From positions 310,001-374,000 of the forward strand of contig NZ_FQYN01000003.1 in assembly GCF_900141805.1 (NCBI RefSeq): 64,000 nucleotides of DNA. The letters run 5' to 3'. The DNA is from Hymenobacter daecheongensis DSM 21074 (GTDB lineage Bacteria > Bacteroidota > Bacteroidia > Cytophagales > Hymenobacteraceae). The position numbers were made by a program, and so were the translations under genes. Position 1 is the first letter of the stretch. Every line of letters starts with the position of its first letter. Under the pieces are notes generated by a model. That model did not search any database. It was given only the letters and a program-made list of their open reading frames with translations, and was not told where the DNA came from. Positions 25,010 through 32,984 of this stretch are shown here, piece by piece.

Positions 25010-25837
25010 TTAGCGGCGCGGCAGGTGCGGGAAGTTGGCCCGCACCATGCCGGCATACTCGGCCGAATCAAGGGCGGCCTGCTTCCGAACAACCTGCGCA
25101 TTGGTTATGAAACGGCGTACTTCGGCTAGGCTCATGTTCAGCATGGTAAGGGTAGTCTGACGATGCGCCTCACTCATAGCGTCAATATCCAGTGAGGCGA
25201 CAAACAATGCCAACTCAAGTTTCTCCAGCGACTCTTCCCGCCGCCGATTTAGCGCCGGCCGGTTCAGGCCATATGCCCAAATGCAGGCGGCACCCCACGC
25301 AGACTGGTTTTTCTCCACGGCCACGTGCCGGTTGAATGTCAGCTCGGCGGCCGGGTCGGTGCGGCACGGGTGGGGCAGCAAAGGCCGCTCCCGCCACAGT
25401 GGGTCGTCGTGCTGGCGGGCGCGGTGCGCGGGGTTCAGCAATGGGAACCAGTTGCTCTTGTGGCGGCGGTTGCAGATTTCGCAGCTATAGAGCAGGTTCG
25501 ACCACTCGTAGGCCAGCCAGTAGTAACCCGGCTTTTCCAGCGCCGACTTCGGCTGCTGCCGCACCCCGGCTTTAGGCCGAAAGTGCTCTACGTCGCCGAA
25601 TCCAGTAGCCTCAAACTTCGACTCGCAGTAGCAGCACTTGCCGTGCTGGTCGGCGGCCAGTGCGGCTTTCACGGCTGCCGCCCCGTATATGGCGGGCTTG
25701 GCTGCCAGCTGTTGGTTGCGCGGTGCCTGGCAGGCGACCGGATTGGCGGAGAAGATGCCTTCCAGCCGCAGCCGGTCGGCGGTGCCCAGTGTGGTGAGTA
25801 GGGCGGGCGCGGTAGTCCGCTTCCGGATTCTGATCAT
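25010..25837 (-). CDS. ptuB: HNH endonuclease, Septu PtuB-like
   Basis: A 275-residue HNH nuclease. A first cysteine pair GKCCYC (residues 68-71) is followed by DVEHFRPKAG, where His85 is the likely first HNH histidine, and a second pair CEICNRRHKSNWFPL (from Cys119) completes a zinc-stabilised HNH site. This arrangement, and the partner ATPase gene ending eight bases upstream, match the PtuB effector of Septu anti-phage systems (also seen with retron Ec78-type cassettes). It would cut nucleic acid when released from the ATPase. The name is by similarity; no experiment is implied. All motif residues look intact. Confidence 0.82.
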   Translation of the reverse strand: MIRIRKRTTAPALLTTLGTADRLRLEGIFSANPVACQAPRNQQLAAKPAIYGAAAVKAALAADQHGKCCYCESKFEATGFGDVEHFRPKAGVRQQPKSALEKPGYYWLAYEWSNLLYSCEICNRRHKSNWFPLLNPAHRARQHDDPLWRERPLLPHPCRTDPAAELTFNRHVAVEKNQSAWGAACIWAYGLNRPALNRRREESLEKLELALFVASLDIDAMSEAHRQTTLTMLNMSLAEVRRFITNAQVVRKQAALDSAEYAGMVRANFPHLPRR

Positions 25838-25845
25838 GCGGGCCG

Positions 25846-27225
25846 CTAGTCGATAAGCTCCTGTTTGCCCAGCTTACGGGCCAGCTCCCGCAGCACGTCG
25901 GCGGCCTTGCGCTCGGGCTGCGAGTCGCCTACCGGCTGGGTGTTGTCCCATTCGTTCAACTCGGCCAGTTCCTTCTTCTCACTGGCCGAAAGTCGGCTCT
26001 TGGCCAGCAGGGCATCGCGGCGCTGAAGTTTCCTCTCGGTATCGGGCGAGTGGGCCGGCACTTCGTCAAACAGCTCAATGCTCAGAATCTGATCCAGCCG
26101 CCAGCTGCGCACATCGGGCAGGTCTTCGCCCTGGTACACTACCGTTTGGTCGCCTTCGCGCTTGAGCAAGACGACGTTGGCCCCGCTGGGCTCGTCGCCG
26201 GCGGCCTGCACTACCAGCGGGCTGTGGGCGGTGGCAATGAACTGGGTGTTCTTGAAGATGCCGCTCAGAAAGCCGATCAGCTTGCGCTGCCAGCTGGGGT
26301 GCAGGTGCAGGTCTATTTCATCGATGAGCACGATGGCGGGCTCCTCCAGCGGGTTTTCGCTGTCGGGGTAGCGGATAAAGAGCTTGCTGGCGAAGTCGGT
26401 GAGCCAGACGACCAGAGTTTGGTAGCCTAGGCTCATGTCGCGCAGGCGCACCCAGGTATTATGTAGATAAAACTCCAGGCTTATCTGCGGCTTCTGCGGG
26501 GTGCCGGTGGAAGATATGCGCAGGTCTGTAACACCCAGCAGAACCTTCTTCAGCATTCCCTCTACCAGATGCCGGGCCTTGTTCAACTGCTCGGCATTGT
26601 CACCGGCCAGCTTGCTGCCGTAGTCGATGTTTAGGAACCATTCTTCGGGATTGAGTAGGTCAGCTCGGTCGTCGAAAAGGCTGACACAAGTATCATCATT
26701 GGCGGGAATTTCGCCGATTGTTGAGTTGCCAACTGTACGGCCGGCTCCGTATCCATAACAAATTAATACTGTGAAATTGGTATCTAATAAATCCAGCACA
26801 GGGATGCTAAACACATATCCGTCCTTTTTTTGTGCTTCTGGGCCGGGAATTTTAATCGAGTATATATCAACTGCTGCATTTAGTACTTCGGATAGTTTGC
26901 TCCCTATATGCGTATTACAACTCATAATCGTAGTACCCTCACCTGAATGACGTATCGGTTTCCATCTAGAAACATTCATTTCCATATATGCTGGCATGAG
27001 ATGATCTTCGTCTGAGAAGCCCGTTTTAATCGGCCGCAACGCAGCCAGCGCCTTCAAAACAGTAGTCTTCCCCACCCCATTATCCCCCAAAATAATCGTC
27101 CACTGTGCCGGCCTTCCATCCGCTTGCGCAAAGGAAATCGTCTGCTTCTCGCCGAAGCTGCGCACGTTTTCCAGGCTGAGAGAGAGGAAGTAGGCGGGTG
27201 GCGGGGAGGCGGGTTTCTTGGACAT
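25846..27225 (-). CDS. ptuA: AAA/ABC-type ATPase, Septu PtuA-like
   Basis: A 459-residue ATPase of the AAA_21/RecF-like class. Walker A is GDNGVGKT (residues 47-54); Walker B and its neighbours read AIVLIDEIDLHLHPSWQ, followed by the switch histidine in FIATAHSPLVVQ. A signature-like SLGYQTLVVWL precedes Walker B. The C-terminal 60 residues are charged and probably helical. It is first in a two-gene operon with the HNH gene, as in Septu, where PtuA holds PtuB and senses infection. The middle of the gene (about 26680-26990) is noticeably more AT-rich than its ends. Confidence 0.83.
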   Translation of the reverse strand: MSKKPASPPPAYFLSLSLENVRSFGEKQTISFAQADGRPAQWTIILGDNGVGKTTVLKALAALRPIKTGFSDEDHLMPAYMEMNVSRWKPIRHSGEGTTIMSCNTHIGSKLSEVLNAAVDIYSIKIPGPEAQKKDGYVFSIPVLDLLDTNFTVLICYGYGAGRTVGNSTIGEIPANDDTCVSLFDDRADLLNPEEWFLNIDYGSKLAGDNAEQLNKARHLVEGMLKKVLLGVTDLRISSTGTPQKPQISLEFYLHNTWVRLRDMSLGYQTLVVWLTDFASKLFIRYPDSENPLEEPAIVLIDEIDLHLHPSWQRKLIGFLSGIFKNTQFIATAHSPLVVQAAGDEPSGANVVLLKREGDQTVVYQGEDLPDVRSWRLDQILSIELFDEVPAHSPDTERKLQRRDALLAKSRLSASEKKELAELNEWDNTQPVGDSQPERKAADVLRELARKLGKQELID

Positions 27226-27499
27226 AGCTCGAAAGGTAGCGACCGGGACGCAGCAAGCCGCCCGGCCCCAAAAATAACGAGCCTGCCGGTATTAGTAGGC
27301 CCGCGAGGTAACTTGGCCAAACGACCGTATGGTTTAGACAAACATCCCCTTGTTCGGCGGAAAAATACGCAGCAGGAGGAATAAACATTTCTCTTTTATA
27401 ATACTTTTTCAATACAAATATGCATTATTAAAATAAAAATCTACAATTCACTATCTTAGCTGAGTGGCCGAACTTGTTTCACCTCTAACCTTTTCAGCT

Positions 27500-28324
27500 A
27501 TGAAAAACGCCCGAAACTCCGTTGCTGTGGCTCTGCGCTATTTATTGGCGCTGCTGGCGCTTGGTGGCCCGCTGCTGCTGGCCTCCTGCGACGACGACGA
27601 TAACAACGACTCACCCAAACAGCCTTCCCTCGAATACGGACCCGCAGTACAGATCGGTACGGGCAGCGCCCGCAGCTTCGTAGCAGCCGATGCCGACGGC
27701 AAGCCGACGGAAATCGGCGTGGCCGTCAATCAGGCGGCCTTGAACAGCCTGCCCGCCACTCCGGCCTTCGGCACCATGTACGACGTGCCGCTGCCTGCCG
27801 CCAACGCCGCCGCCGCCCAGATGCCCTTCGACCACCTTTCCTTCGACTGGAACCCCAACGGCCACGAGCCCGCCAGCATCTACACGCTGCCGCATTTCGA
27901 TGCACACTTCTACATGATACCGATGAGTGTGCAGCACGCCATTACGCTCGACGACCCCAAAGGCGACATTTTTCCGGCCTCCGCCAAACTGCCTGCCGGC
28001 TACATCACGCCGCCCAATGTGGTGCCCGGCCGCACCATTCCCATGATGGGCCGTCATTGGTCGGACCCCACCAGCCCCGAATTCACGCCCGGCACGGCCT
28101 TCACCCACACCCTCATCTACGGCTCCTACGACGGCAAAGTCGCCTTCGTTGAGCCCATGTTCACCAAGGCTTTACTGGTGCCGGGGGTAAATATCGAGAA
28201 GGCCATCAAGCAGCCTGCCACCTACGAGGTGACGGGCAAATACTTCCCCACCGCCTACACCATTCGTCAGGATGCCGCTACCGGCGAATACATCATCTCC
28301 CTGAAAGGCATGGTGATGCGCTAA
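27500..28324 (+). CDS. Lipoprotein, possible DUF5602 (TTHB210-like)
   Basis: A 274-residue predicted lipoprotein: hydrophobic N-terminus ending LLLASC followed by an acidic DDDDNND stretch that suggests outer-membrane sorting. The mature part has LSFDWNPNGHEPASIYTLPH and FDAHFYMIPM, a His-rich pattern that resembles DUF5602/TTHB210-like domains; I am not certain. A GTG start at 27464 is possible, but the ATG at 27500 gives a clean signal peptide. The upstream 130 bases are strongly AT-rich and include TATCTTAG at 27452-27459, a near -7 box. The gene end overlaps the convergent MocA-like gene by 4 bases. Confidence 0.65.
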   Translation: MKNARNSVAVALRYLLALLALGGPLLLASCDDDDNNDSPKQPSLEYGPAVQIGTGSARSFVAADADGKPTEIGVAVNQAALNSLPATPAFGTMYDVPLPAANAAAAQMPFDHLSFDWNPNGHEPASIYTLPHFDAHFYMIPMSVQHAITLDDPKGDIFPASAKLPAGYITPPNVVPGRTIPMMGRHWSDPTSPEFTPGTAFTHTLIYGSYDGKVAFVEPMFTKALLVPGVNIEKAIKQPATYEVTGKYFPTAYTIRQDAATGEYIISLKGMVMR

Positions 28325-28923
28325 GCGTCCGGCTCGGTGGCCAGCAGGGCCGCGTACTGGGCCGGCGTGTCCACATCCACGGCGGCCCCGGCGAAGGGCA
28401 CCGCGGCCACCAGCCGCGGGTGCTGCCGCAGCAGCTGCGCGGCCCCGGCCTCATCGGCCAGCGCCCGCAGCAGCGGCAGCACAACCGCCCCAAAAAGCAC
28501 CGGCACGCCCCGCGTGCCGGCATATTCAGTCGCCACGATGGGCCGGCCGGTGGCGGCGTGGGTATCGCGCAGCTGCCGCAGCAGCGCGGGCGTGATGTGG
28601 GGCTGGTCGCAGAGCAGCACCGTGATGCTGAGTAGCGGGCCAGCAGCTTCCAGCGCCGCCAGCCCGGCTTTCAGCGATGCCCCCATACCCCGCTCCCACT
28701 CCGGGCAGCGCACCACGGCCAGCGGCAGGCCCGCCAGCTCCGGGAGCAAGGACTCGTGTAAAGCGCCCGTCACGACCACCACCGGGCCGCCCCCGGCGGC
28801 GGCCACGGCGGTTTCGGCGGCGCGGCGCAGCAGCGTTTGGCCGGCGTAGGGCAGCAGCTGCTTGGGTTGCCCGAGGCGTGAGGAAGAGCCGGCGGCGAGC
28901 AGCAAAAAAGCGTTAGCACTCAT
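28321..28923 (-). CDS. MocA-like nucleotidyltransferase
   Basis: A 200-residue MobA-like NTP transferase of the MocA/CoxC group, which adds CMP to the molybdenum cofactor. The nucleotide loop is LLLAAGSSSRLGQPKQLLP at the N-terminus; the metal Asp is in LLCDQPHI and GTRGVPVLFG follows. It overlaps the XdhC-like gene by 4 bases (start codon inside the previous stop region), so they are coupled. Together they mature cofactor for xanthine-dehydrogenase-family enzymes, none of which is in this window. Strand and overlap make the pair an operon. Confidence 0.9.
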   Translation of the reverse strand: MSANAFLLLAAGSSSRLGQPKQLLPYAGQTLLRRAAETAVAAAGGGPVVVVTGALHESLLPELAGLPLAVVRCPEWERGMGASLKAGLAALEAAGPLLSITVLLCDQPHITPALLRQLRDTHAATGRPIVATEYAGTRGVPVLFGAVVLPLLRALADEAGAAQLLRQHPRLVAAVPFAGAAVDVDTPAQYAALLATEPDA

Positions 28924-30122
28924 TCAACGCCCGAATTCAGAGCACAAACGGCGCTGGTTCTCTCCTCGGCCACCAACGGGCCGTCGGAGCGCAGCGGCGG
29001 ATGAATCGGGTGAGGCGAGTCGCGCAGGAAGCCGGCCGGCCGCGCCGTGAGCACCGCCTGAATCTCGGCCACTATCGACAGCGCAATTTCCTCCGGGGTT
29101 TCTGCGCCCAGGTTCAGGCCGATGGGGCTGTGCAGGCGGCCGGCCAGCAGCCGGGCGGCATCAGGTATGGCTTTTTCCAGATCCAGCAGCAGCCGCTCAT
29201 ACTTTTTGCGCGGCCCCAGCAGACCAATGTAGGATCCGGGTGCGTGGAGCAGGTGCTGCAGCACGGCCAGATCGTAGTAGTAATTGTGCGTCATCAGCAG
29301 GGTGAAGCTGCCATCGTGCGGCTCGTAGGGCACCTGGGCCAGGGGCACCACGCGCACGGCCTCGGCTTCGGGAAAGCGGGCGGGCTGGGCCTGGCCGGGG
29401 CGGCCATCCTGCACCCGCACGCGCCAGCCCAGGCCGGCGGCCAGGCGCACCAGCGGCTGCACGTCGTTGCCGGCCCCATACACGGTGAGGCGAACCGGCG
29501 GGCGCAGAATTTCGAGGCACACGCGCACGGTGCCGGCCCCAGCGGCATAATGGCAGGTGGCAGGCTGCCCGGCTTGCAGGGCAGCGCGGGCATCGGCGAG
29601 AATGGTAGCGTGGAGCGCTGAGCTGGCGCTCAGGCTACCTTGCACCTGCCCATCGGCGGTGAGCAGCAGCCGCTGGCCCATCTGGGCCGGGGCGGCGGAC
29701 CCGGCCAGACTGAACACGGTGGCCACCACGGCCGGCTCCGCCACGCCCTCGGTCCAGCGGCGCAGCAGCTCCAGCGGGTTGTCGGGGTCAGAGCAATCGA
29801 GGGGTTCGAGCAGAATCTGCACCACGCCCTGGCAGCCCAGCGCGGCCCCGAACTGCAGGTCGTCGTCGGGGTCGGTAGAGTCGTAGGTGACGAGCGAGGG
29901 GCGGCTCTGGCGGATGGTTTGGCGGGCGCGGCGGCGGGCATCGCCTTCGAGGCAGCCTCCGCTAATTGCTCCGGTCAGCTGACCATCGTCGGTCACCAGC
30001 ATCCGGGCCCCGGGGCGGCGGTAGGCCGAGCCGGCCACATCCACCACCGAGGCCAGCGCACAGGCGCGGCCGGCGGCGCGGTGCGCATCGTAGGCGCAGA
30101 GCAGGCGTTGAAGTTCCGTCAT
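28920..30122 (-). CDS. XdhC/CoxI family protein
   Basis: A 400-residue XdhC-family chaperone that in known cases binds molybdenum cofactor, promotes its sulfuration and inserts it into xanthine dehydrogenase-type enzymes. The N-terminal XdhC_CoxI domain shows SVVDVAGSAYRRPGARML and GAISGGCLEGDARRRA; the C-terminal Rossmann domain starts LTVYGAGNDVQPLVRLA. The last 30 residues are a variable tail. ATG at 30122 (MTELQRLLCAYDAH) is preferred over an in-frame ATG 29 codons upstream. First gene of the pair with the MocA-like gene. Confidence 0.9.
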   Translation of the reverse strand: MTELQRLLCAYDAHRAAGRACALASVVDVAGSAYRRPGARMLVTDDGQLTGAISGGCLEGDARRRARQTIRQSRPSLVTYDSTDPDDDLQFGAALGCQGVVQILLEPLDCSDPDNPLELLRRWTEGVAEPAVVATVFSLAGSAAPAQMGQRLLLTADGQVQGSLSASSALHATILADARAALQAGQPATCHYAAGAGTVRVCLEILRPPVRLTVYGAGNDVQPLVRLAAGLGWRVRVQDGRPGQAQPARFPEAEAVRVVPLAQVPYEPHDGSFTLLMTHNYYYDLAVLQHLLHAPGSYIGLLGPRKKYERLLLDLEKAIPDAARLLAGRLHSPIGLNLGAETPEEIALSIVAEIQAVLTARPAGFLRDSPHPIHPPLRSDGPLVAEERTSAVCALNSGVE

Positions 30123-30268
30123 ATAGGGTGAGCAAATGCCGGCCACGGGTCGGCAACTCTTCCCTACGAAAAAGCTGACTGGAAGGCTACACGGGCCAGT
30201 CTTGGGCACTCTGACGCCGGCTGGCCGCGTGGGATAACATCCTTCTGAAGAAGCTGTTTGGCAATCAG

Positions 30269-30310
30269 GCGAAGCGGTAGAGATGCTTCGACTTCGCTCA
30301 GCATGACAAT
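30269..30310. repeat. Partial family B repeat
   Basis: Reads GCGAAGCGGTAGAGATGCTT followed by CGACTTCGCTCAGCATGAC, i.e. one arm of the family B element without its partner. The preceding GAAGCTGTTTG also flanks the IS5-family element at 48.3 kb. Confidence 0.65.
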
Positions 30311-30357
30311 TCCCAAAAACGCTCTAGAAGCCACTTGCCAGCTAGCTGCGAAAACAA

Positions 30358-30390
30358 AAACCCCGCCTCAGCTAAGCTAAGGCGGGGTTT
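30358..30390 (-). terminator. Terminator of tRNA-Leu
   Basis: Read on the minus strand, the stem AAACCCCGCCTTAGC / GCTGAGGCGGGGTTT is followed by a T-rich tail ten bases after the tRNA 3' end. Confidence 0.88.
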
Positions 30391-30399
30391 CGTGTAGAG

Positions 30400-30481
30400 T
30401 GCGCGCGGGGAGATTCGAACTCCCACACCCGAAGGCACCACCCCCTCAAGATGGCGTGTCTACCAGTTTCACCACGTGCGC
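30400..30481 (-). tRNA. tRNA-Leu (anticodon GAG)
   Basis: An 82-nt class II tRNA on the minus strand. The D arm (TGGTGAAACTGGTAGACAC), the anticodon stem-loop CCATC-TTGAGG-GGTGG with anticodon GAG, a long variable arm (GTGCCTTCGGGTG) and the T arm GGGAG-TTCGAAT-CTCCC are all visible. The acceptor stem GCGCACG / CGCGCGC has one A-C mismatch at position 5-68. CCA is not encoded. It should read CUU and CUC codons. A terminator follows. Confidence 0.95.
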
Positions 30482-30759
30482 GACTGATTCAAAAACACTT
30501 TACTCTGTCGCAGAAGCCGATGCTTCTGGCTTCGCTGAGGAGGCGAAGTGGGGACAAAAGTAGGCACTTGAGGCACGCGGTGCAAGCCAGGAGTCGGTTT
30601 TTTTACGAACTGTGCCCCATCAGGAATGCCTAATGCGGGCTTTGTGGCTGGTAATCAGAAACCCATCCTGTTTGAATTGGCTGGGTCGGGCGCGTTTTAT
30701 TTTTTCCAAAGTGCCCGGTCTGGCCGCTTTATACCCTTTCACTCCCACCGCCAAACGCA

Positions 30760-30794
30760 AAAACGCCCGGCATCGTGACGATGCCGGGCGTTTT
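30760..30794 (-). terminator. Terminator of dps
   Basis: Perfect stem AAAACGCCCGGCATCG / CGATGCCGGGCGTTTT with a 3-base loop; on the minus strand it ends in a T5 tract. It lies 19 bases after the dps stop codon. The 30482-30759 interval before it shows no gene. Confidence 0.9.
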
Positions 30795-30813
30795 GAGAGG
30801 AAAGGAAATCTGC

Positions 30814-31467
30814 TTAGTTGGCGCGGGCCAGTGGCGTGTCTACTACGTGCTCCGACACGAACCAGACCTGCATTTCGTTGGTGCGCATCACCTGGCTTAC
30901 CACCAGGTCGTTGGTGCCATCGTCGCCGCTATCGTCGGCGCGCTTGGCAAACTCGTGGCAGTTTTTGAGCATAATCTGGTGGGCTTCCAGCAAGCGCGAC
31001 ACCTGAATTGGGGCTTCTTCGCGGTCTTTGGGCGGGCGCGGAATGGTGGTCAGCTCGGCCACATCGGGGGCCATGGCAATGGCCACGCCGCCCAGAATCT
31101 GGATGCGCTCGGCAATGGTATCCACCAGCACGCTCTGCTCCTCATAGTGCTTATCGTAGAGCAGGTGCAGCTGGTAGAATGTGGGGCCTACCACCTGCCA
31201 ATGGTGCTTTTTGTAGAGGTCGCGCAGGGTCATAGTATCGGCCAGCAACTGATTGAGCATGGTCACGCTCTCCATCCGCACCTTGTCGGCCAGGCCGATG
31301 GGCAGGCGCTGCGACACGGTGCCGTACTTCTGCAGGGCAGCCGGCGCGTGGGTTTGCTGATTCATAAGGGGCTGCACGCTCACGCGGGCCGTGCCGTTGG
31401 GGGCAGCAGCAGCCTTGGGGGCGGCAGCTTTGGCGGCGGGTTTTTTGGTGGTGTCTTTGGTAGCCAT
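30814..31467 (-). CDS. dps: Dps ferritin-like DNA-protecting protein
   Basis: A 217-residue Dps protein. The first 36 residues are a Lys/Ala-rich tail (MATKDTTKKPAAKAAAPKAA) likely to bind DNA; the ferritin-like four-helix domain follows. The ferroxidase-site pattern is KKHHWQVVGPTFYQLHLLYD and HYEEQSVLVDTIAERI. Dps stores iron with peroxide as oxidant and shields DNA under stress. The gene is divergent from a VIT1-type iron/manganese carrier, 173 bases away. ATG at 31467 is chosen; a longer frame from 31557 would read through the intergenic region. Confidence 0.94.
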   Translation of the reverse strand: MATKDTTKKPAAKAAAPKAAAAPNGTARVSVQPLMNQQTHAPAALQKYGTVSQRLPIGLADKVRMESVTMLNQLLADTMTLRDLYKKHHWQVVGPTFYQLHLLYDKHYEEQSVLVDTIAERIQILGGVAIAMAPDVAELTTIPRPPKDREEAPIQVSRLLEAHQIMLKNCHEFAKRADDSGDDGTNDLVVSQVMRTNEMQVWFVSEHVVDTPLARAN

Positions 31468-31640
31468 AAGGTTGGATTGCTGAAAAGAGCGGGGCTGCGC
31501 GCATCTGTTTCGCGCTGCTGCCTGCTTTACGCACGAAAGCGGGCGGGGTTTGCCCATTTGCCGCTCTCGGGCCAGCCCGCGCCCACCTTCGCCCGAAATG
31601 CGCGTACTTGAGCGCCGGTTTCACCTGGCCTCTTCTGCTC

Positions 31641-32351
31641 ATGCACCCGCACCCTCATTCGCACCCGCACCCCGAAGACCACCTGACCAGCTCAGCCATG
31701 CTCCAGGATATCGTCATTGGCCTTTCCGATGGCCTCACGGTGCCCTTCGCGCTGGCGGCCGGCCTGAGCGGAGCCGTGAACTCCTCAGCCCTGGTGATTA
31801 CGGCGGGGCTGGCCGAAATAGTGGCCGGCTCCATTGCGATGGGCCTGGGCGGCTACTTAGCGGGCCGCACCGAAGTGGAGCACTACGCGGCCGAGCTGGC
31901 CCGCGAGCACCGCGAAGTGCTGGAAGTGCCGGAAGTGGAGCGGGCCGAAGTGCGCGACCTGCTGGCCGAAATCGGCCTCTCGGAAGCCACCCGCGAGCTG
32001 GCCGTGCATGAGCTGACCGCCGACCCGGAGCAGTGGGTGCGCTTTATGATGAAGTATGAGCTGGGCCTCGAAAAGCCCGACCCCCGGCAGGCCCCCAAAA
32101 GCGCCGCCACCATCAGCATTTCCTACGCCCTGGGCGGTCTAATTCCGCTGAGCGCCTACTTTTTTACCGCCACGCCCACCGAGGGCCTGCTGTGGTCGGC
32201 CGTTATTACGCTGGTGTGTTTGCTGCTGTTTGGCTACCTCAAAAGCCGCCTCACCGGCCAGCCGCCTGTGCTCGGGGCGCTGCGCATGGCCGGCATCGGG
32301 GCACTGGCGGCCGGGGCCGCGTTCTTCGTGGCCCGCCAGATAAGCGGGTGA
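31641..32351 (+). CDS. VIT1/CCC1 family iron or manganese transporter
   Basis: A 236-residue integral membrane protein of the VIT1/CCC1 family. It begins with a His-rich metal-binding tail (MHPHPHSHPHPEDH), then TM1 with the family motif DIVIGLSDGLTVPFALAAGL, a TM2 region LAEIVAGSIAMGLGGYLAGR, a Glu-rich cytoplasmic metal-binding region (about 80-145) and three C-terminal helices. It moves Fe2+ or Mn2+ out of the cytoplasm. Pairing with divergent dps suggests an iron-handling locus. ATG at 31641 is preferred to an upstream TTG. Confidence 0.92.
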   Translation: MHPHPHSHPHPEDHLTSSAMLQDIVIGLSDGLTVPFALAAGLSGAVNSSALVITAGLAEIVAGSIAMGLGGYLAGRTEVEHYAAELAREHREVLEVPEVERAEVRDLLAEIGLSEATRELAVHELTADPEQWVRFMMKYELGLEKPDPRQAPKSAATISISYALGGLIPLSAYFFTATPTEGLLWSAVITLVCLLLFGYLKSRLTGQPPVLGALRMAGIGALAAGAAFFVARQISG

Positions 32352-32397
32352 TCCTGCAGCTCTTCAGCTTCTTTCTTCCCTACTTCATCCTTGCTTT

Positions 32398-32922
32398 ATG
32401 TCCTTCCCCTTCTTCGGCGACGACAAATCGAAAATTGCGCAGATGCTGACCACACTGCCCCAGCAGGGCCGCGTGGAGTGGATCGGCATCCGGCCCGCGC
32501 GGCGCGAGCCGCTCGTGAGCCTGCCCGAAGCCGAGGTGCTAACCGACCGCCACTTGGCCGGCGACCACGCCCGCCCCAAGCCCAGCGGCAAGCGCCAGAT
32601 CACGCTTATTCAGCACGAGCACCTGGCGGCCGTGGCGGGCTTTCTGGGCTTGTCGGGGGCCGTGGAGCCCGGTCGGCTGCGCCGCAACCTGGTGGTGAGC
32701 GGGCTGAATCTGCTGGCGCTGAAGAACCGGCAGGTGCGGCTGGGTGAGGAGGTTATTCTGGAAATAACCGGCGAGTGCCACCCCTGCTCCCGCATGGAAG
32801 AAGAGCTGGGACCCGGCGGCTACAACGCCATGCGCGGCCACGGCGGCCTCACGGCCCGCATTGTGCAGGGCGGCCGGCTGCGCGTGGGCGACGTGGTGCG
32901 GGTATTAGAGTTTATTGTTTAG
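32398..32922 (+). CDS. MOSC-domain protein
   Basis: A 174-residue stand-alone MOSC protein. The characteristic motifs are LTDRHLAGDHARPKPSGKRQ near residue 50, RRNLVVSGLNLLALKNRQV, and the conserved cysteine segment TGECHPCSRMEEELGPGGYN. MOSC domains carry activated sulfur or bind molybdenum cofactor; the protein may serve detoxification or cofactor chemistry. It begins 46 bases after the VIT1-type gene on the same strand and ends just before the TetR promoter. Confidence 0.9.
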   Translation: MSFPFFGDDKSKIAQMLTTLPQQGRVEWIGIRPARREPLVSLPEAEVLTDRHLAGDHARPKPSGKRQITLIQHEHLAAVAGFLGLSGAVEPGRLRRNLVVSGLNLLALKNRQVRLGEEVILEITGECHPCSRMEEELGPGGYNAMRGHGGLTARIVQGGRLRVGDVVRVLEFIV

Positions 32923-32923
32923 A

Positions 32924-32956
32924 CTTTTCAAACTTTCTGTCTCATTGTTTGAAAAG
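32924..32956 (+). promoter_or_regulatory. Candidate operator: inverted repeat overlapping the TetR -33 box
   Basis: CTTTTCAAAC (32924-32933) and GTTTGAAAAG (32947-32956) form a perfect 10-bp inverted repeat with a 13-base spacer. The right half contains the TTTG of the -33 box. The position and symmetry suit an autoregulatory site for the TetR-family protein encoded 28 bases downstream; this is an inference. Confidence 0.55.
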
Positions 32957-32977
32957 CAAATAAACCTACTATCTTTG
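32948..32977 (+). promoter_or_regulatory. Bacteroidota promoter of the TetR gene, near-leaderless
   Basis: A -33 TTTG (32948-32951), an 18-base spacer and a -7 TATCTTTG (32970-32977) form a complete Bacteroidota promoter. The ATG at 32985 is only seven bases after the -7 box, so the predicted transcript starts at or within a few bases of the start codon. Confidence 0.75.
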
Positions 32978-32984
32978 CCGTACC

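Noticed and set aside
25010..27225. Retron-type system (Ec78-like) around the Septu-like genes
   Set aside because: No reverse transcriptase gene is present on either side and no msr/msd-like structure was recognised.
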